Below, piece after piece: positions 54,018 to 64,000 of a DNA stretch of 64,000 nucleotides. The first letter of the stretch is position 1, and each line of letters begins with the position of its first letter. The stretch lies in NCBI GenBank assembly GCA_963969495.1, contig OZ018320.1:78365313-78429312 (forward strand), written 5' to 3'. A program made the position numbers and the translations under genes. Source of the stretch: Ceratothoa steindachneri (lineage: Eukaryota; Arthropoda; Malacostraca; Isopoda; Cymothoidae). The notes under the pieces were generated by a model that searched no databases, was not told the origin of the DNA, and saw only the letters and a program-made list of their open reading frames with translations.

Positions 54018-55247
54018 TGTCGTAGAATGGACTCTCGACGATATACCATATATAACTATTCATTGAGGGAACTTCTTTAATTATCTTTAGAGTGCGTTAA
54101 TGTCTGGCGGGCCGATATTATGTATCTTCGATATGCTTAAGAAGTGGAACTGAGCTCAAGGATAATAATATTGCTATCATTAATAAAATAGAGTTTTATT
54201 AATAATAACTATCAACAAACACAAAACAGAAAATATTGACATAAACAGAGAATGGAAAGGGTCGTGGGGGTTCGAGCTAATCCGAGGATTAAAAGATTTA
54301 AAAAGGTAAAACAAATATAGAGTTAAAGGGATGGGATGGTTCGCTAAACCATTTAAAGCACAGGATAGAATTGACAAAAGGGTTAAGTACTCAAAGGTAA
54401 CGTTTGGCTTACGTAACTTTATACTAGTGGTGCAGTGGAAGGTGACGTGAAGGAATTTTCGGTCCGCTGATGAGTTCCAGCCGAGGGGGGGGAATAAAAG
54501 GATCCTGACGTGGCGTCTTGGGGATGAGAACCGTTTCTCGACGAACGGCTTGAACAACAATGGCTGTTCTACATTGTTCTCTTCTGAACAACTGGGGAGG
54601 GGGGGGGTGAGAACCGTCTCTTGTTTACGGGCTCAAGAACAATGGCTGTTCTAATGTTGTTCTCCTCTGAACAACAAGGGGGAAGGGTGAGAAACCGTTT
54701 CTTGGCGAAGGGCTCAAAAGAACAATGGCTGTTCTACGTTGTTCTCTTCTGAACAACGAGAGGGAAGCCTTGAGGACTTGGCGTCACGAAAGGCTCGAAC
54801 CTTTGGCACTCAAGGGATATTGTCCTCCTTCTGGACAAGTGATGGTGAATCTCGAGGTCGAGGTCCCTTGGCGCACAAAGGGAGAGAGAGTCGTGGTTAT
54901 GTTTCGCGACGAAAATCTGGATCTCCAATCTGATCTTAGTGGTAAAGTTTCCATCTAAATAGTTGAGGCACTCCCTTGGCATGGGGGACAATGGAGTGGG
55001 AACTTCGAGGGAATGCACAGCCGAGGCTGGGAACAATGCCTTATCTGCCCATAAGCCTAACTCAATCTGGCGAGGTCGGCGTATGGGGGCGAATGGGGGG
55101 ACGATAACCTCCTTGTTTAAACATTGACATCCGGTGGCTGCGATAAGGCGCCAAGCTTCGAAGCGAAGATGCACATGGGAGCATCGTGGTTTTAAATAAT
55201 ATGTGATAGGAGTTGAAACTAACACTGCCTCAACCCGTTCTATCACA
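54018..55247 (-). repeat. 3' LTR of the Gypsy-type element
   Basis: About 1230 bp, starting TGTGATAG and ending CTACGACA on the minus strand. It contains three tandem copies of an approximately 90-bp unit (AACAATGGCTGTTCTA...GTTGTTCTC...TGAACAAC) at about 54525-54770, also present in the other LTR. The part 54018-54966 matches 58689-59642. Confidence 0.88.
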
Positions 55248-55264
55248 CCCCTCCATTCCGGGGG
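55248..55264 (-). other. Polypurine tract
   Basis: CCCCTCCATTCCGGGGG on the plus strand, of which the CCCCTCCATT part is purine-only on the minus strand and abuts the TG start of the 3' LTR, the normal position of the second-strand primer. Confidence 0.75.
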
Positions 55265-55663
55265 AAGTTGTCACTTCGAAAAAAAGAGAGAAGGGACAAC
55301 GATAGAGCTCCGTTGCAGGGAACTCGTTTTCTTGTACCAACCGTACCTTCCTGCACCTAACTCGTATTACCTCAATACATATGATTATTTTGATCTTTAG
55401 ATTACAGGGGAAAATAACCTTTAATACAATTTAAGAAAAAAAAGAAGGCATGGAACAATGAAATGATATAAAATTAGTACATACGGGACAAAATAATTTA
55501 TACGTAATTTAATGGGTACAAATATATACATATAAAAAAAATAGACATTGAGCGTTACAAAATTCAGACATATACATTAACTAATTATATTACAAGAGAA
55601 TCTTAATTTAAGTCGTACAAGACGGTATATACCTACATGGAGATACTAATTCTATGAATACAA

Positions 55664-56450
55664 TTACTCTACGCTATTCGGTAACGCATTCCTACTGAGT
55701 GCGTCAGTGACCTGGTTATCGGAACCTTTTATATAATTTATTTTAAATTGATACTCTTGCAAGAGTAAACTCCAGTGCATGATGCGGCCGTTGGAGTGTC
55801 GCACCTTCCTAATATAGGCTAACGGACGGTGGTCGGTTCCTATCTGAAATTCTTTACCTATCAAGTACATCTTGATAATTGATAGAGCTTCCTTTTCTAT
55901 AGTGGCATATCTCTTTTCGTGTGGTAATAATTGACGACTAGCATATGCAACTGGATGACTCGTGCCGTCATCCTCGTATTGAAGGAGTACACCTCCAATG
56001 CCCTCGTTGGACGCGTCGGTCTTAATCCCAAAGGATTTTTCTGGGTTGGGCAACTTTACAATGGGGGCAGAAATGAGCTTACTCTTGAGCTGATTAAAAT
56101 GGGAAATAGCGACATCATTCCAACGTAAACGATCGGGGGAATTCTTTTTTTGAAGGGGGCTGAGGGGGGCCAAAATTGCAGTGAAATTCAGAACAAATCG
56201 CTGATAGTGAGAAGCTGATCCTAGGAACGATCTTAATTGCTTATTTGTAATCGGGAGGGGCATGTCGGCGATTGCCTTAATCTTGTTCTCTTGGGGACCT
56301 AACTTGCTTTGTCCTATTTTGAAACCCAAATATTTTATGGTTTTGTGGGCAAAATGGCATTTGCGGGGGCCAATGGTGAGGCCATTTTCGCGCAGTCGCT
56401 TGAAAAGAGCTAATAGGGTGGTTAAATGGTGACTCCATTTAAATAGTTCT
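55664..56450 (-). pseudogene. Gypsy pol remnant: RT thumb end plus RNase H
   Basis: The minus strand reads QLTPHQKSQLQELF, then directly KWSHHL-TTLLALFKRL, LTIGPRKCHF and YLGFKIGQSKL (RT after the active site), then the RNase H region (IKTDASNEGIGG, PVAYASRQL, EKEALS, GTDHRPL, TDALSRN) ending at 55664. Fusion of the pre-RT linker to the post-active-site segment near 56443 means the polymerase core, including the YxDD box, is deleted. No integrase follows; 55265-55660 has no coding signal. Confidence 0.85.
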
Positions 56451-56469
56451 TGTAGCTGACTTTTTTGAT

Positions 56470-57360
56470 GTGGTGTCAGCTGCGCGTCATGTCCAGGTCA
56501 GAGGGTTCCAAAGACTTGCCTGTTAGGGAAGGAGGAGGGTAATCGGCATCAGGTTGGGTGCACACTATCTGTATTAAATTAAGGGACTCCGCGGGGTAAT
56601 CTTCTTCAAGCGCCGATGTTTCGTCCAGTTCTACGAAGGTATCTCCATGGGCGCGTTGGTGGTTCTTTTTTTCTTGGGGTCCACGGACAGTCTCCGTGTC
56701 CTTGTCTCGGGCCTTATCACCCAAGGGTGTTAGTGATTCACACTCCTTTTGTGCCGTCCTAAAGTCCTGGTTAAGGGTTTCTGAGAAATCGGACGGCATC
56801 GGGGTTCTGATGGGGACGGGCTCCTGGGCTTCTTTCTTATCTCAGCCTCGAGGAAGGGCGGCCTGAGACACAGGGTCGGAACTTACTTGGGGGCTCTGTC
56901 CTATAAGCACGGAACAGAATTGTATGGGTGCTGAAATGACTTCAGCCCAGCCATCATAATATTGACACTGCAGGTAACATCTAACGAAGGGGAATTGGTT
57001 CGCCCACCCAAGGTAGTCATGTACCACCGCAAATTTTTTGTGGTTAGGGTCCACTGGGGGGAGGAGTTCGTCGGACACGATGAAACACGTACATCCTGTG
57101 TCCCTGACGAGAGTCGATACTCGACAGCCGTTCACGCTGCCCTCCTCAAATTTCAAAGTTCCCGATGAACTTTTATCAAAAATAAAATTTACCTGGTGGC
57201 CTGACGGGGGGGGGGGGAGAAGTTTCTGCTTGGGTCTGCACCACCGGGGGAGCCGGGGTTGCATTAATCTGGTGAACTTGGTGGGCTGGTCCGCTTTTAA
57301 GCCTAGAATTTTGGGGGCAATTCCAGCTCATGTGGTTTTCTACACCACAGGTGAAGCATA
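56470..57360 (-). pseudogene. Gypsy zinc knuckle, protease and linker
   Basis: A CCHC knuckle (CFTCGVENHMSWNC) lies at about 57350-57309. The aspartic protease follows, with RDTGCTCFIVSDELLP at about 57105-57060 (catalytic DTG). The linker 56799-56476 is acidic. A frameshift in a G-run near 57208 separates knuckle and protease. Confidence 0.78.
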
Positions 57361-57438
57361 TAATTGGTCGCTTCGGGAAGAGAGATGGAGGAGAAATCTT
57401 AACGGGAGGTTTGGAGTCCCGTTGTTGGTTTTGGGGTT

Positions 57439-58300
57439 TTACGGGGCTCGGAAACTTCGTCGATTTTCCTGTGAAGGGGCGCGAATCCTTCCTTCTTTCC
57501 TTGTAGGGGGATTGGTGAGAAGTTCGATTCTCCTTTGGGTATAAATTATGGCTTGCGGCATAGACATCTGCTTCTTCGGTAATTCTTTAAATGTCTGGCA
57601 CCGACGATCCTTGATGAACGCGCGGATCTCCGTCGGGAGAGAGGCCAAAAATTGATCTCGCAACACGAAGTCTGTTAAGGACTCGTAGTTCGGATCAACC
57701 TTTGAGGATTCTAACCAAAATTTAAAATTCCTCTGAAGAATGTATCCGAATTGACGGAACGTCTGTCTGGGTTTAATACGACCTCCTCGAAATTCTTGGC
57801 GGTAGAAATCGGGAGTCATATTATGAGCGGCCAATAACTCAGCTTTTAAGGTGCTGTAGTTCATTGTACAATCAGATGGTAAAGATATAAAAATTTCACG
57901 CAATTTACAATTTAACAGGGGAAGTAATCTGGCTACACCTTCAGCCTCCAGATCCATGTTATTGATTTCGAGGATCTTTTCGAAGTGAGCTAAAAATGCT
58001 CCGAAATCCTCTCCATCCTTGAAATTGGGGAGCTTTAGTGAGAGATTGGGGGGGGGCTTCGGAATGGGAACTGGCGGACTGTATCTCTGCTTCAACACAA
58101 GCTAATTCAATCTGATGGTGAAGCTCAGCTTGTCTTATCCGTTCCTCTCTTTCATCTCGTTGGATTACTCTTTCTTCCTCTTTTCTTTGCTCCTCTTGAA
58201 CGTACTCAATTAGTTCTTTTCCGGAAAGTCCCAAGGACTCTCCTTGCGCTTTAAAGATTTCGAACTGAGTCCTCTTTGCACTTGGGGGCGCACTAGTCAA
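57439..58300 (-). pseudogene. Gypsy gag (capsid)
   Basis: An N-terminal charged helix (RKEEERVIQRDEREERIRQA) in the frame from 58300 is followed, after a frameshift at the G-run near 58050, by a capsid-like region in the frame 58098-57439 with FRQFGYILQRNFKFWLE and FVLRDQFLASLPTEIRAF, the SCAN-like fold of metazoan Gypsy gag. It is the structural protein of the element particle. The gene is interrupted by the frameshift. Confidence 0.82.
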
Positions 58301-58599
58301 CCAACTAAAATTCCTTGCAACAAAAATTATGCCTCTAAAGAAATTAGCCTACCTAAATATGGGCACTGACCTATTCGTACTTGGTTTCTCGATCAAAATA
58401 ACCACTGACTAAAATCACAAAAAAAACACAAACAAATTATTATAACAGTTCCTTGAGCTACTCCAGCTTCTTAAGTTTAAAAAAAAGGGGATAGCAATCG
58501 TTAAAACAAAAGGGAACTACTATACTCTATTATTATAACGAATAACACTATGCTTTACTCGACTGAGACCAGTGTTTGCAAAGATATAGCGTTAAACCC

Positions 58600-58623
58600 C
58601 ACACCTGACACCAAATTTAAATA

Positions 58624-58688
<65 letters not shown>
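58600..58688. repeat. (TA)n tract between LTR and candidate primer-binding site
   Basis: About 64 bp of TA repeats (58624-58687) lies between the LTR end at 58689 and TGGTGTCAGG (minus strand, near 58613-58604), a candidate tRNA primer-binding site starting with TGG. In functional elements the PBS is within a few bases of the LTR, so the microsatellite expanded after or displaced the site. Confidence 0.7.
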
Positions 58689-58691
<3 letters not shown>

Positions 58692-59642
58692 CGTAGAATG
58701 GACTCTCGACGATATACCATATATAACTATTCGTTGAGGGAACTTCTTTAATTAACTTTAGAGTGCGTTAATGTCTGGCGGGCCGATATTATGTATCTTC
58801 GATATGCTTAAGAAGTGGAACTGAGCTCAAGGATAATAATATTGCTATCATTAATAAAATAGAGTTTTATTAATAATAACTATCAACAAACACAAAACGG
58901 AAAATATTGACATAAACAGAGAATGGAAAGGGTCGTGGGGGCTCGGGCTAATCCGAGGATTAAAGGATTTAAAAAGGTAAAACAAATATAGAGTTAAAGG
59001 GATGGGATGGTTCGCTAAACCATTTAAAGCACAGGATAGAATTGACAAAAGGGTTAAGTACTCAAAGGTAACGTTTGGCTTAAGTAACTTTATACTAGTG
59101 GTGCAGTGGAAGGTGACGTGAAGGAATTTTCGGTCCGCTGACGAGTTCCAGCCGAGGGGGGGGAATAAAAGGATCCTGATGTGGCGTCTTGGGAATGAGA
59201 ACCGTTTCTCGACGAACGGCTTGAACAACAAAGGCTGTTCTACATTGTTCTCTTCTGAACAACTAGGGAGGGGGGGGGGGGTGAGAACCGTCTCTTGTTT
59301 ACGGGCTCAAGAACAATGGCTGTTCTAATGTTGTTCTCCTCTGAACAACAAGGGGGAAGGGTGAGAAACCGTTTCTTGGCGAAGGGCTCAAAAGAACAAT
59401 GGCTGTTCTACGTTGTTCTCTTCTGAACAACGAGAGGGAAGCCTTGAGGACTTGGCGTCACGAAAGGCTCGAACCTTTGGCACTCAAGGGATATTGTCCT
59501 CCTTCTGGACAAGTGATGGTGAATCTCGAGGTTGAGGTCCCTTGGCACACAAAGGGAGAGAGGGTCGTGGTGATGTTTTGCAACAAAAATCTGGATCTCC
59601 AATCTGATCTTAGTGGTAAAGTTTCCATCTAAATAGTCGAGA
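58689..59642 (-). repeat. 5' LTR of the Gypsy-type element, truncated
   Basis: Matches 54018-54966 of the other LTR with about 2 percent differences by eye; the remaining 280 bp (the minus-strand start of the LTR) are absent. At 59643 it is fused to inverted gag sequence. The tandem 90-bp units recur at about 59200-59440. Confidence 0.88.
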
Positions 59643-59978
59643 CAAGGAGAGTCCTTGGGACTTTCCGGAAAAGAACTAATTGAGTACGTTCAAGAGGAGC
59701 AAAGAAAAGAGGAAGAAAGAGTAATCCAACGAGATGAAAGAGAAAGAGAGGAACGGATAAGACAAGCTGAGCTTCACCATCAGATTGAATTAGCTCGTGT
59801 TGAAGCAGAGATACAGTCCGCCAGTTCCCATTCCGAAGCCCCCCCCCCCCAATCTCTCACTAAAGCTACCCAATTTCAAGGATGCAGAGGATTTCGGAGC
59901 ATTTTTAGCCCACTTCGAAAAGATCCTTGAAATCAATAACATGGATCTGGAGGCTGAAGCTGTAGCCAGATTACTGCC
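59643..59978 (+). repeat. Inverted copy of the element's own gag segment
   Basis: This is the reverse complement of 57922-58246 with few differences (an extra 6 bp in the RERE stretch and small homopolymer changes), reading LSGKELIEYVQEEQRKEEER on the plus strand. It joins the truncated LTR with 1-3 bp of possible microhomology and then abuts a family A 3'-truncated copy. Confidence 0.88.
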
Positions 59979-59984
59979 ACAGTC

Positions 59985-62900
59985 ATGGTGCACGCACTCG
60001 TCCCGAGTACAAGGGACAGGCGGTAGCGACCCCGCCCATCCCGGTAACAAGAGAGGTATCGTGCGCGAAGATCACCCAGACTGGGACATTCGACAAGAAT
60101 GTGCCCAACAGTCTGGGGGACGACGCAGTCGTTACAATAGGGCGCATGCGAGCGCTCCATCAAGTAGCGATGCGTCACACGAGTGTGTCCGATTCGAAGA
60201 CGACAGAAAGCAACCTGAAGCCGCCGCGGCATTGGGGGTTAGATCCATGGGAACAGTCGCGGCGCAATGGCACGCAACTTTAAGTTCCCTTCGACCGTCT
60301 CCCATCTTCTTTGCCAAGCAGTCCGAAGAGCTGCCCGTATTCCTGCCATGTAGTCGGTGTGAGGAAGAGCGAGACGCTGGTCCGGTCGCAGAGTCCTCGC
60401 GGACTCTTTGGCGCCATCATCGGCGCGCTCATTCCCCGCAATTCCTACATGTCCAGGAACCCAGCAGAAGATAATCTCGACATCTGCCCGGCTCGCCAAA
60501 ACCGTGGCGTCACGGATATCACGAACCAGGGAATGCGGAGATTCCAATGCCCGGGAGCACTCAAGGCGCTTTGTGAGTCGCTATAGATCACAATCCGGTC
60601 TCCGAACCGGGCACGTCGCGTAATCTCCCGTACCGAGTGGTGTATTGCCACCAGCTCGGCCGTGAAGACAGACGCAGCGCCTGGTAGAGCCCCGCTGACT
60701 TCAAACAGAGGGAGTACGGCGTGGAAGCCGACCTCCTCTTGGGACTTGGAGCCATCAGTATACACTGGCACGGTACCAGCGTGACACGATGTGTGCTCCA
60801 AAAAGGTCGAACGCAATACTCCCGGCGCAGTACAAGCTTTGGGAGCAGAGGCGTGGCGACAAATAGCCAAATGTGGTACCCTCCAGGGTGGCGTCCTGGG
60901 CAAAACCAGGGGCGCCACCGGCCCGAGAGCGATATCTACATCCCGAAGGAGTTTCCTGGCCCTAAACCCAAAAGGCTTAGGGTATGACTGGCGTCTCTCG
61001 ACGGCATAGGCACCATCGAGATCAGCTGCGGATGCAGTGAGAGCTGTTCGCGACTGAGGGAGGCGCCGGGCTCGCGCGTACAGGCGAGTGATGCACTGCA
61101 TGCGGCGCAGAGCGAGTGGCATCTCCCCAGCATCGACCAACAGGCTCTCAATGGGGGAAGTGCGGAAGGCACCGGTCGCAAGGCGAAGGCCGGTGTGGTG
61201 GATCGAATCCACCTTCCGCAATAAACGCTCAGCTGCGGATGCATAAAACTGGCATCCGTAGTCGAGCTTCGAACGAACAAAGGATCGATAAAAAAGCAAG
61301 GCAGTAGCCCTATCTGCGCCCCAAGCGCTGAACGTCACCGAACGGAGAATGTCCATGGCGCGGGTACAAGAGACCCTAAGGCTGCGAATATGAGCCTCCC
61401 AGGTGAGGCGTCGGTCGAATACAAGACCAAGGAAACGGTGCGACTCAACCACATCCAGGCGCACCCCATTAAGAAACAAATATGGGTCGGGGTGAAGCCG
61501 TGGATGGCGGCAGAAGTGGACCACCTTAGTCTTGGCCAAAGGAAACGGAAACCTGTGCGCTTCGGCATAGCGAGAGACGCGGTTCAATGCCTGTTGGAGT
61601 CGACGCTCCAGAGTTGGCATCTGGGCCGCGCCAAAAGAGATCGAAAGGTGGTCCACATAGAGCGTAGCGAGAACATCTTCCGGCAGCACCGAGGTGATGC
61701 CGTTGATGCTCAGGGCAAAGAGTGTGACACTGAGGACACTTTCCCTGCGGGACACCCTCTTCCTGCTCCTTTGGGCCGGATAGGGCTCCCCCCACCCGTA
61801 TGCGGAATCGACGATCTCACAAAAATTCAGATATAAAAATTGGGAGGCGTCCCCTCACCCCCATCGTGTGGAGAGTCTCCATGATACCGTATCGCCATGC
61901 GGTATCATAGGCCTTCTCCAGATCGAAAAACACCGTGGCGTAGTGCTGTCTACGAAGGAAAGCCTCGCAGACGGCATTTTCCAGTCGGAGCAGAGCATCC
62001 GACGTGGAGTGGAACTTGCAGAAGCCACACTGTGCGGAATACAGATGGCCTCCGCTGTCCAGGAAAAAGGCTAATCTAACATTTACCAATTTCTCCATCA
62101 ACTTGCACATGCAAGAGGTTAGAGAGATTGGGCGGAAACCAGTCGGAGTAGAGTGATCTCTCCCCGGTTTGCGAAAGGCAAGCACAGTAGCGATTCGCCA
62201 GGATTCTGGGAGAAGACCTTCCACCCAGAACCTGTTGAACAAATCTAAAAGAAAGGCCATGCCTCGCTCACCTAGATGTCGAAGCATGGCGTACGGGACA
62301 TCGTCCGGACCGTGGGCAGTGTCCGCGACGAAGCGAGAGCGGAACGCAACTCGCTTACAGTAAACTTGTCGTTGAAGGGTTCTCCGCCTCTGTAGGTAAA
62401 GTCCAGCCGGCGGCCTTCCGCGACATCACGACGTGCATTGAATGCTGGCGGAGCAGCATAACGGCTAGAGAATGCAGAAAAAGCGGTCGCGAAGGATTCC
62501 GCCACGGACGCGGGGTCCGAGATTGCGGTCCCATTCTCCTGGAGAACGGGAGGGAGGTCCTGCGAGAGCTTGCCCCGAATCATTTTGACTCGCTTCCACA
62601 CCTCAGCTAAAGGGGTCTTCCCGTTAAGTGAAGACACGTATGCCCGGCAAGAAGAGCGGCGGGCGTGCTTCGAAATATACCGGAACCTAGCCCTAGCCCG
62701 ACGAAATTCAGCGACAGTGAAATCGTTCGGGCGGCGCTTATAGCGCATGTAGGCATAACGCTTCTGTTTGAGGGCCGTCTCACACTCGGCCGACCACCAT
62801 GGGAGTGGTCGGCGTGCAAAACGGCCAGACGTCCTAGGAATAGTAGTCAGGCCCACGGCGATGAGGTTGCCGGAGAAGAACTCAACGGCCTCATCTACCG

Positions 62901-63680
62901 ACCTAAACTCCTCGACTGAGATAGAGAATTCAGTCATTTCCTGAAATGCAGGCCACCGCGCCCGCGCCAAGCACCACCGAGGTGGTCTCTCAGGCGGCAG
63001 TTGCCCTGAAAATGATATTTGAATGGGAAAGTGATCACTAATATGGAGGTCATCGACCACCTCCCAATCAAAATCAGGCTGTGCATCCGAAGAGCACAAA
63101 GATAGGTCAAGGCAAGAAAATGAAGCGGTTCTCGGACAGTGATGCGTAAACTCATCCACGTTTAGGACACCCATCTCAAGCTCTTCGATCAGATCGGCAA
63201 GGACTTGTCCCCTGGGATTTATGGAGTAATCTCCCCAGAGAGGATGCCTGCCATTCAGATCTCCAAGCAAGAGATAGGGCCTCGGCAACCGTGCCACGAC
63301 GCGGCGGAAGTCCCCCGCGTCGAAGTCAGCTGACGGTGGAATGTATACAGAAATGATAGTATACCTCCTATCCAGGTGCAGCTGCACAGCCACTGCCTGA
63401 AAGGAGGTATCTAAAGAGAAAGGAAGAACAGAGACATCATGCCGGGTGTAAACTGCGCATCCCCCAGCCCGGCCATCCCACAGTGGTGGGGTCGCAAGAC
63501 CCTTGTACCCCGAAAGGGCGGCAGGGGGCCCGCGCCTAGCATGGTCTCCTGCAAAAAAATAGCTAACGGAGAGCGGGACGAGACGAGCCTCCGCAGCTCC
63601 TCCCAGCTGGCCCGGAGTCCACGGCAATTCCATTGAAGGAATATGCCCTCCAGGCCTAGCTCAGAGGAGACGCGGGGGCC
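59985..63680 (-). pseudogene. Family A ORF2: endonuclease, RT, RNase H, zinc motif
   Basis: Endonuclease: WNCRGLRASWEELRRL (about 63645), FLQETMLG, YTIISVYIPPSADF, LLLGDLNGRHPL, ISDHFPIQISF (about 63030). RT: FRPISLTSC (about 62150), QCGFCKFHSTSDALLRL, FFDLEKAYD, TGA at 61819-61817, GVPQGK, LYVDHLSISFG (catalytic YVDD changed to YVDH, about 61660), FLGLVFDRRLTWEAHI. RNase H: VYTDGSKS (about 60765), FTAELVAI, IYSDSQSAL, WVPGHVGIAGNERADD (about 60455). The C-terminal zinc motif NDCVVPQTVGHILVECP is near 60135. A 2-bp deletion near 62330 and a further frameshift near 63500 also break it. Confidence 0.88.
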
Positions 63681-64000
63681 CTCCTCGAACTGAAGACCCT
63701 CACGGGAATGGCCGTACGCTTCCCGGGGGCAGAACCCCGGGCGCTGTTGGCCGGACAAAGCGCTGGAGGCGCTGTCGCCTTCAAGGACTTATTGGGGGAG
63801 GTTGGGCTCGCCATGCAAGTCTTTTCCTCCCTCCGCCTCCAAACCTTAGGCGGGCGCTGCGGCTTCGGAGGCGTGGGGCCCTCTTTTCGAGGAACTACCG
63901 TCTCCGAGCCACCCGCTCCACCTCGGGGCGTGGGCGAAGGAGCCGAAGCTCCTTTGTTGCTGTCCTCCTTCCGGGGGACAGCTTTAGGAACCGCCGAAGA
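63680..64000 (-). pseudogene. Family A ORF1 C-terminal tail, partial
   Basis: Homologous to 50277-50640 and 36398-36760, the basic proline/serine-rich end of ORF1 next to the ORF2 start. It continues beyond the right edge. Confidence 0.7.

Larger units (their letters stand above)
54018..59642 (-). mobile_element. Gypsy-type LTR retrotransposon, defective
   Basis: Two direct repeats of the same LTR (54018-55247 complete, 58689-59642 truncated) bracket a minus-strand gag-protease-pol region. The LTR ends TG...CA on the minus strand; a polypurine tract (AATGGAGGGG on the minus strand) lies directly at 55248-55257. Gag has a SCAN-like capsid and a CCHC knuckle, and protease shows DTG; the RT core and integrase are missing. 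The LTR copies differ by roughly twenty substitutions over about 950 bp by eye, so the insertion is fairly young but dead. Confidence 0.9.
59985..64000 (-). mobile_element. Family A non-LTR retrotransposon, best-preserved ORF2, cut by window edge
   Basis: ORF2 runs from about 63680 to 59985 on the minus strand, ORF1 continues past 64000. The 3' end is missing: the copy starts abruptly in the last codons of ORF2 next to inverted Gypsy gag. The order and domains define family A for the other copies. By presence of an RNase H domain after the RT, it belongs to the I/R1-like branch of non-LTR elements rather than to RTE or CR1; the precise clade needs a phylogeny. Confidence 0.9.

Noticed and set aside
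54180..54560. 126-codon open frame inside the LTR, present in both LTR copies
   Set aside because: The few differences between the two LTRs change amino acids as often as expected by chance, and no known LTR protein matches.
47615..63633. Many plus-strand open frames antisense to family A
   Set aside because: They mirror the GC-rich ORF1/ORF2 of the retrotransposon in other frames and share no recognised motif.

Overview
This is a eukaryotic, animal (most likely arthropod) genomic window: AT-rich DNA with long (TA)n and GA-rich tracts, spliced exons with canonical GT/AG borders, and a dense layer of transposons. The transposon mix (RNase H-bearing non-LTR elements with zinc-knuckle ORF1, Gypsy, Penelope, mariner, Tc1, piggyBac, hAT) would fit a decapod crustacean or another TE-rich arthropod; that lineage guess is inference, not shown by a marker gene.

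One host gene is recognisable. It runs on the minus strand from 46041 down to 3770 and encodes the C-terminal part of nucleoporin Nup153. Seven exons can be chained with matching reading phases: 46041-45872, 44091-43966, 30115-29864, 24946-24774, 21954-19644, 6943-6876 and 3860-3770. The 2.3-kb exon carries five RanBP2-type zinc fingers followed by FG repeats; the last exon ends in a basic tail and a TGA. The N-terminal exons must lie beyond the right edge or were not recognised. The introns total about 39 kb and are mostly transposon sequence.

The commonest repeat, here called family A, is a non-LTR retrotransposon (ORF1 with CCHC knuckles; ORF2 with AP endonuclease, reverse transcriptase, RNase H and a C-terminal zinc motif). 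Its copies lie at 1-3480, 5885-6600, 7726-8062, 10108-12470, 25799-26322, 31786-38135, 38948-40345, 47029-51834 and 59985-64000. Every one is on the minus strand, none is intact, and all five copies that include the relevant reverse transcriptase segment share the same in-frame TGA. A second, older, A/C-rich non-LTR group (family B) occurs on both strands. Between them lie a Gypsy-Penelope junction (14980-16440), a mariner deletion derivative (13441-14329), a TIR-bounded DDE element (17681-19157), an unidentified TIR element (30147-30926), a piggyBac-like element inside family A (31958-32954), a Tc1-like element interrupted by another mariner-type element (41284-43638), hAT remnants and tRNA-derived SINE heads.

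Right of the Nup153 exons, 46227-52916 is a nested stack of inverted-repeat elements with a family A copy in the middle. At 54018-59642 lies a minus-strand Gypsy-type LTR retrotransposon whose pol has lost the reverse transcriptase core and the integrase; its upstream LTR is truncated and fused to an inverted copy of its own gag, which abuts the last family A copy. No prokaryote-type operons, CRISPR arrays or intact RNA genes are present.
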